Source: Roseomonas sp.
Lineage (GTDB): Bacteria; Pseudomonadota; Alphaproteobacteria; Acetobacterales; Acetobacteraceae
Assembly: GCA_020249415.1 (NCBI GenBank)
Contig: JADCFR010000418.1
Location: 1-7,298, forward strand
Direction of reading: 5' to 3'
DNA length: 7,298 nt
Both the position numbers and the translations under genes were made by a program. This document shows, in pieces, positions 5,227 through 7,298 of the stretch (positions are counted from its first letter, which is position 1; each line of letters opens with the position of its first letter). The notes under the pieces were generated by a model. That model was given only the letters and a program-made list of their open reading frames with translations. It had not been told where the DNA came from and made no database searches.

Positions 5227-7281
5227 TTACGACTGTTCAGGTAGCGTAATTTCCAGCCAGCCGCGCGCATCCATCCGCGCGGCATCGCCGGGCAGCAGCA
5301 AAACGGTGGTGGTATCGCTTTCCACAATGGCTGGCCCTGCCACCGGCTGATCCGCGCCAAGTGCCCCGAAATCATAAACCGGCACCTCGGCCACGCCACC
5401 TTCCAGCATGATGCGGCGCGCGCCACGCGGGTTTGCCATGGCGCCTGTAGCCGTGCCCGCCGGGGCTGGCATGGGTGGCAAGCGCCCAATCACCGCAAGC
5501 CTGGCATTCACCAGGACCACTTCTTCCTGCCATAGCGCATAGGTGAAGAGCGCTTCGTGGCGTTCGTGAAAGGCATCACGTAGCCGATCAGCAAGCCCAG
5601 CGCCTTCCCAGGCAACCTGATCCAAAGGCACGGCGATATCAAAAACCTGTTCGCCATAGCGCATATCCGCTGCACGGCGTGTTTCGACCGTACCGCCAAA
5701 CCAACTGGCGACGCGCGCGCGGCCTTCCTTTTCCAAGGCGGCCCAAATGGCGCGCAGCGCCTCATCATCCGGCACGCCGCCCGTATTCAATTCGCTGCGC
5801 GCCATCTCGTACCGCAAATCCGTATGCAGCATGCCCCAGGCGGAAAGCCCCGCAGCGAAGAAGGGCACTGCCACGCGCTTCATGCCGAGTTCCCGCGCCA
5901 CTGCGCTGGCATGCAGCCCGGCCGCGCCACCAAAGGCCAGCAGGCAGAAATCGCGCGGATCAACGCCGCGCCTGACTGTCGCCACGCGAATCCCATCCGC
6001 CATGCGGATATTGGCCAGCCGATGCACACCCGCTGCCGCCGCCATGGCATCCAGCCCAAGCCTGGCGCCAAGCGCCGCGAAAGCGCGCTCCGCCGCTGCC
6101 ATATCGAGCTTGCGCTTGCCACCCAGGAAATTCGCGGCATCCAGATAACCCAGCACCAGATTGGCATCCGTCACCGCAGGTTCCGTGCCGCCCTGGCCAT
6201 AGGCTGCCGGCCCCGGCACCGCGCCTGCGCTGCGTGGGCCCACCTGCAACGTACCGCCCGCACCAACATGGCCGATGGAACCACCACCCGCGCCAAGCGT
6301 CACGATATCCAGGCTTTCCAGCGCAATGCGTTCGCCGGCGACATCGCGCCCGCGACCCAGCGCGGCATCGCCTTCCTGAATCAGCGCAATATCGGTGGAG
6401 GTGCCGCCGACATCAAAGGTGATCAGATCCTGGCCGAGGCCACGTTCCGCCAAGGCAACACCGGCCGCCACGCCGCCCGCTGGGCCGGATAGCGCCGTGC
6501 CTGCTGCCAGGCGCGCCGCTTCCTCGACCGGCGCCACTCCGCCATGGGAAAGGATCACAAACACCGGCCCGCCATAGCCCGGCTGTTCCAGCCGCCCGCG
6601 CAGCCGCGCCAGATAGCGGAACACAATCGGCCCAACATAGGCATTCACCGCTGCCGTCGAAAACCGCTCAAATTCCTTGATCTGCGGCAGAACCTCGGCC
6701 GAGGTGGTGATGAACACCCCAGGCAAGGCCGCGCGTAATGCCTCGGCGGCGGCGTTTTCATGCCGCGCATCACGCCAGGAATGGAGGAAGCACACCGCGA
6801 CCGCTTCCACCTTTTCCGCGCGCAATTGTTCAATCGCGGCGTCAAGCGAAGCGTGATCCAGCGGCACTTCCACCCGCCCATCCGGGCGCAGCCTTTCGCG
6901 CACCGCAAGCCGCAAGCGGCGCGGCACCAGCGCGGGCGCGGCGGGCAGGCGCATATTGTAGCGTTCGGGCTTCAGCCCTTCGCGCATTTCAATCACATCG
7001 CGATGCCCTTCCGTGGTGAGTATCGCAATCTTCGCGCCCTTGCGTTCCAACAGCGCATTGGTGGCAACCGTGGTGCCATGCACGATGCGTTCGGTCTGCC
7101 GCAGCAGATCGGGAAGCGTGACGCCAAGGGTTTCCGCCAATACGGCCAGCCCTGCGACAACACCTTCCGATTGATCCGCTGGCGTGCTGGCCGCCTTGGC
7201 AAGCGTTGTGGTGCCATCTGCGGCGACACAGACCACATCGGTAAAAGTGCCGCCGACATCAACGCCGATACGATAGGTCAT
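5227..7281 (-). CDS. hyuA: Hydantoinase/oxoprolinase A subunit (N-methylhydantoinase A type)
   Basis: This complete 684-residue subunit belongs to the ATP-dependent hydantoinase/5-oxoprolinase family, whose members open cyclic amides or, in relatives, carboxylate ketones. It has the ASKHA-type nucleotide-binding layout. The phosphate-1 loop is GVDVGGTFTD (6-15). Next come VHGTTVATNALLERKG (67-82), EVLPQIKEFERFSTAAVNAYVGP (196-218), LSGPAGGVAAG (264-274), the second phosphate loop FDVGGTSTDIALI (289-301) and LGAGGGSIGHVGAGGTLQVGP (329-349). Rough domains are Hydant_A_N 4-180, the hydantoinase A core 199-488 and a C-terminal region of about 500-680. The start at 7281 is firm: GGAGGG lies 6 bases upstream (7293-7288). 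No frameshift is seen. The usual partner hyuB is not downstream, where a convergent gene begins 6 bp on; it would have to lie beyond the right edge or elsewhere. The substrate (hydantoin, oxoproline or other lactam) is undetermined. Confidence 0.93.
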   Translation of the reverse strand: MTYRIGVDVGGTFTDVVCVAADGTTTLAKAASTPADQSEGVVAGLAVLAETLGVTLPDLLRQTERIVHGTTVATNALLERKGAKIAILTTEGHRDVIEMREGLKPERYNMRLPAAPALVPRRLRLAVRERLRPDGRVEVPLDHASLDAAIEQLRAEKVEAVAVCFLHSWRDARHENAAAEALRAALPGVFITTSAEVLPQIKEFERFSTAAVNAYVGPIVFRYLARLRGRLEQPGYGGPVFVILSHGGVAPVEEAARLAAGTALSGPAGGVAAGVALAERGLGQDLITFDVGGTSTDIALIQEGDAALGRGRDVAGERIALESLDIVTLGAGGGSIGHVGAGGTLQVGPRSAGAVPGPAAYGQGGTEPAVTDANLVLGYLDAANFLGGKRKLDMAAAERAFAALGARLGLDAMAAAAGVHRLANIRMADGIRVATVRRGVDPRDFCLLAFGGAAGLHASAVARELGMKRVAVPFFAAGLSAWGMLHTDLRYEMARSELNTGGVPDDEALRAIWAALEKEGRARVASWFGGTVETRRAADMRYGEQVFDIAVPLDQVAWEGAGLADRLRDAFHERHEALFTYALWQEEVVLVNARLAVIGRLPPMPAPAGTATGAMANPRGARRIMLEGGVAEVPVYDFGALGADQPVAGPAIVESDTTTVLLLPGDAARMDARGWLEITLPEQS

Positions 7282-7287
7282 ACCAAA

Positions 7288-7293
7288 CCCTCC
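7288..7293 (-). promoter_or_regulatory. Strong ribosome binding site of hyuA
   Basis: On the minus strand the bases read GGAGGG, with 6 bases to the ATG at 7281. This is the best Shine-Dalgarno match in the window together with that of the bactofilin gene. It fixes the hyuA start. The promoter must lie beyond the right edge. Confidence 0.8.
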
Positions 7294-7298
7294 GCCGC

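Noticed and set aside
1..7298. Search for a mobile, defence, phage or CRISPR system
   Set aside because: No transposase, integrase, toxin-antitoxin, nuclease or repeat array is seen. All genes share similar base composition and belong to ordinary chromosomal families or small envelope proteins.

Overview
The window is high-G+C DNA with densely packed genes and looks like an ordinary stretch of an alphaproteobacterial chromosome. The protein types suggest an Acetobacteraceae/Rhodospirillales member such as a Roseomonas-like genus. These types are an adenosine-kinase-like PfkB protein, an EI24 protein beside a bactofilin, and a hydantoinase subunit. This taxonomic call is inferred from protein style and base composition, not from a marker gene. 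No RNA gene, insertion sequence, CRISPR array, phage gene or clear sign of horizontal transfer was seen.

Layout. The left block runs leftward: a PfkB-family sugar/adenosine kinase (868-1878), then a 153-bp gap, then the first 238 codons of the translational GTPase TypA/BipA (714 to beyond the left edge). A 60-bp divergent intergenic region (1879-1938) separates it from a rightward series of five genes. These are an EI24-domain membrane protein (1939-2637), a bactofilin (2719-3339), a small exported or lipoprotein-like protein with a BamE/SmpA-like C-terminal part (3396-3932), an AEC-family permease (3942-4856) and a small exported helical protein (4927-5220). The right block is a complete hydantoinase/oxoprolinase A subunit on the minus strand (5227-7281), whose stop codon lies 6 bp from that of the last rightward gene.

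How the genes may work together. The rightward genes all encode membrane, cytoskeletal or exported products, so a loose envelope theme is reasonable. Short gaps (9 bp between the exported protein and the permease) make partial co-transcription likely. Several GC-rich hairpins lie at or just after stop codons and may divide the series or stabilise mRNA ends. TypA and the kinase are housekeeping-type genes with no visible link to the envelope genes. The hydantoinase A subunit normally needs a B subunit, which is not in the window.

No new multi-gene system could be supported. The least explained items are the two small exported proteins, plus a few dyads at gene boundaries.
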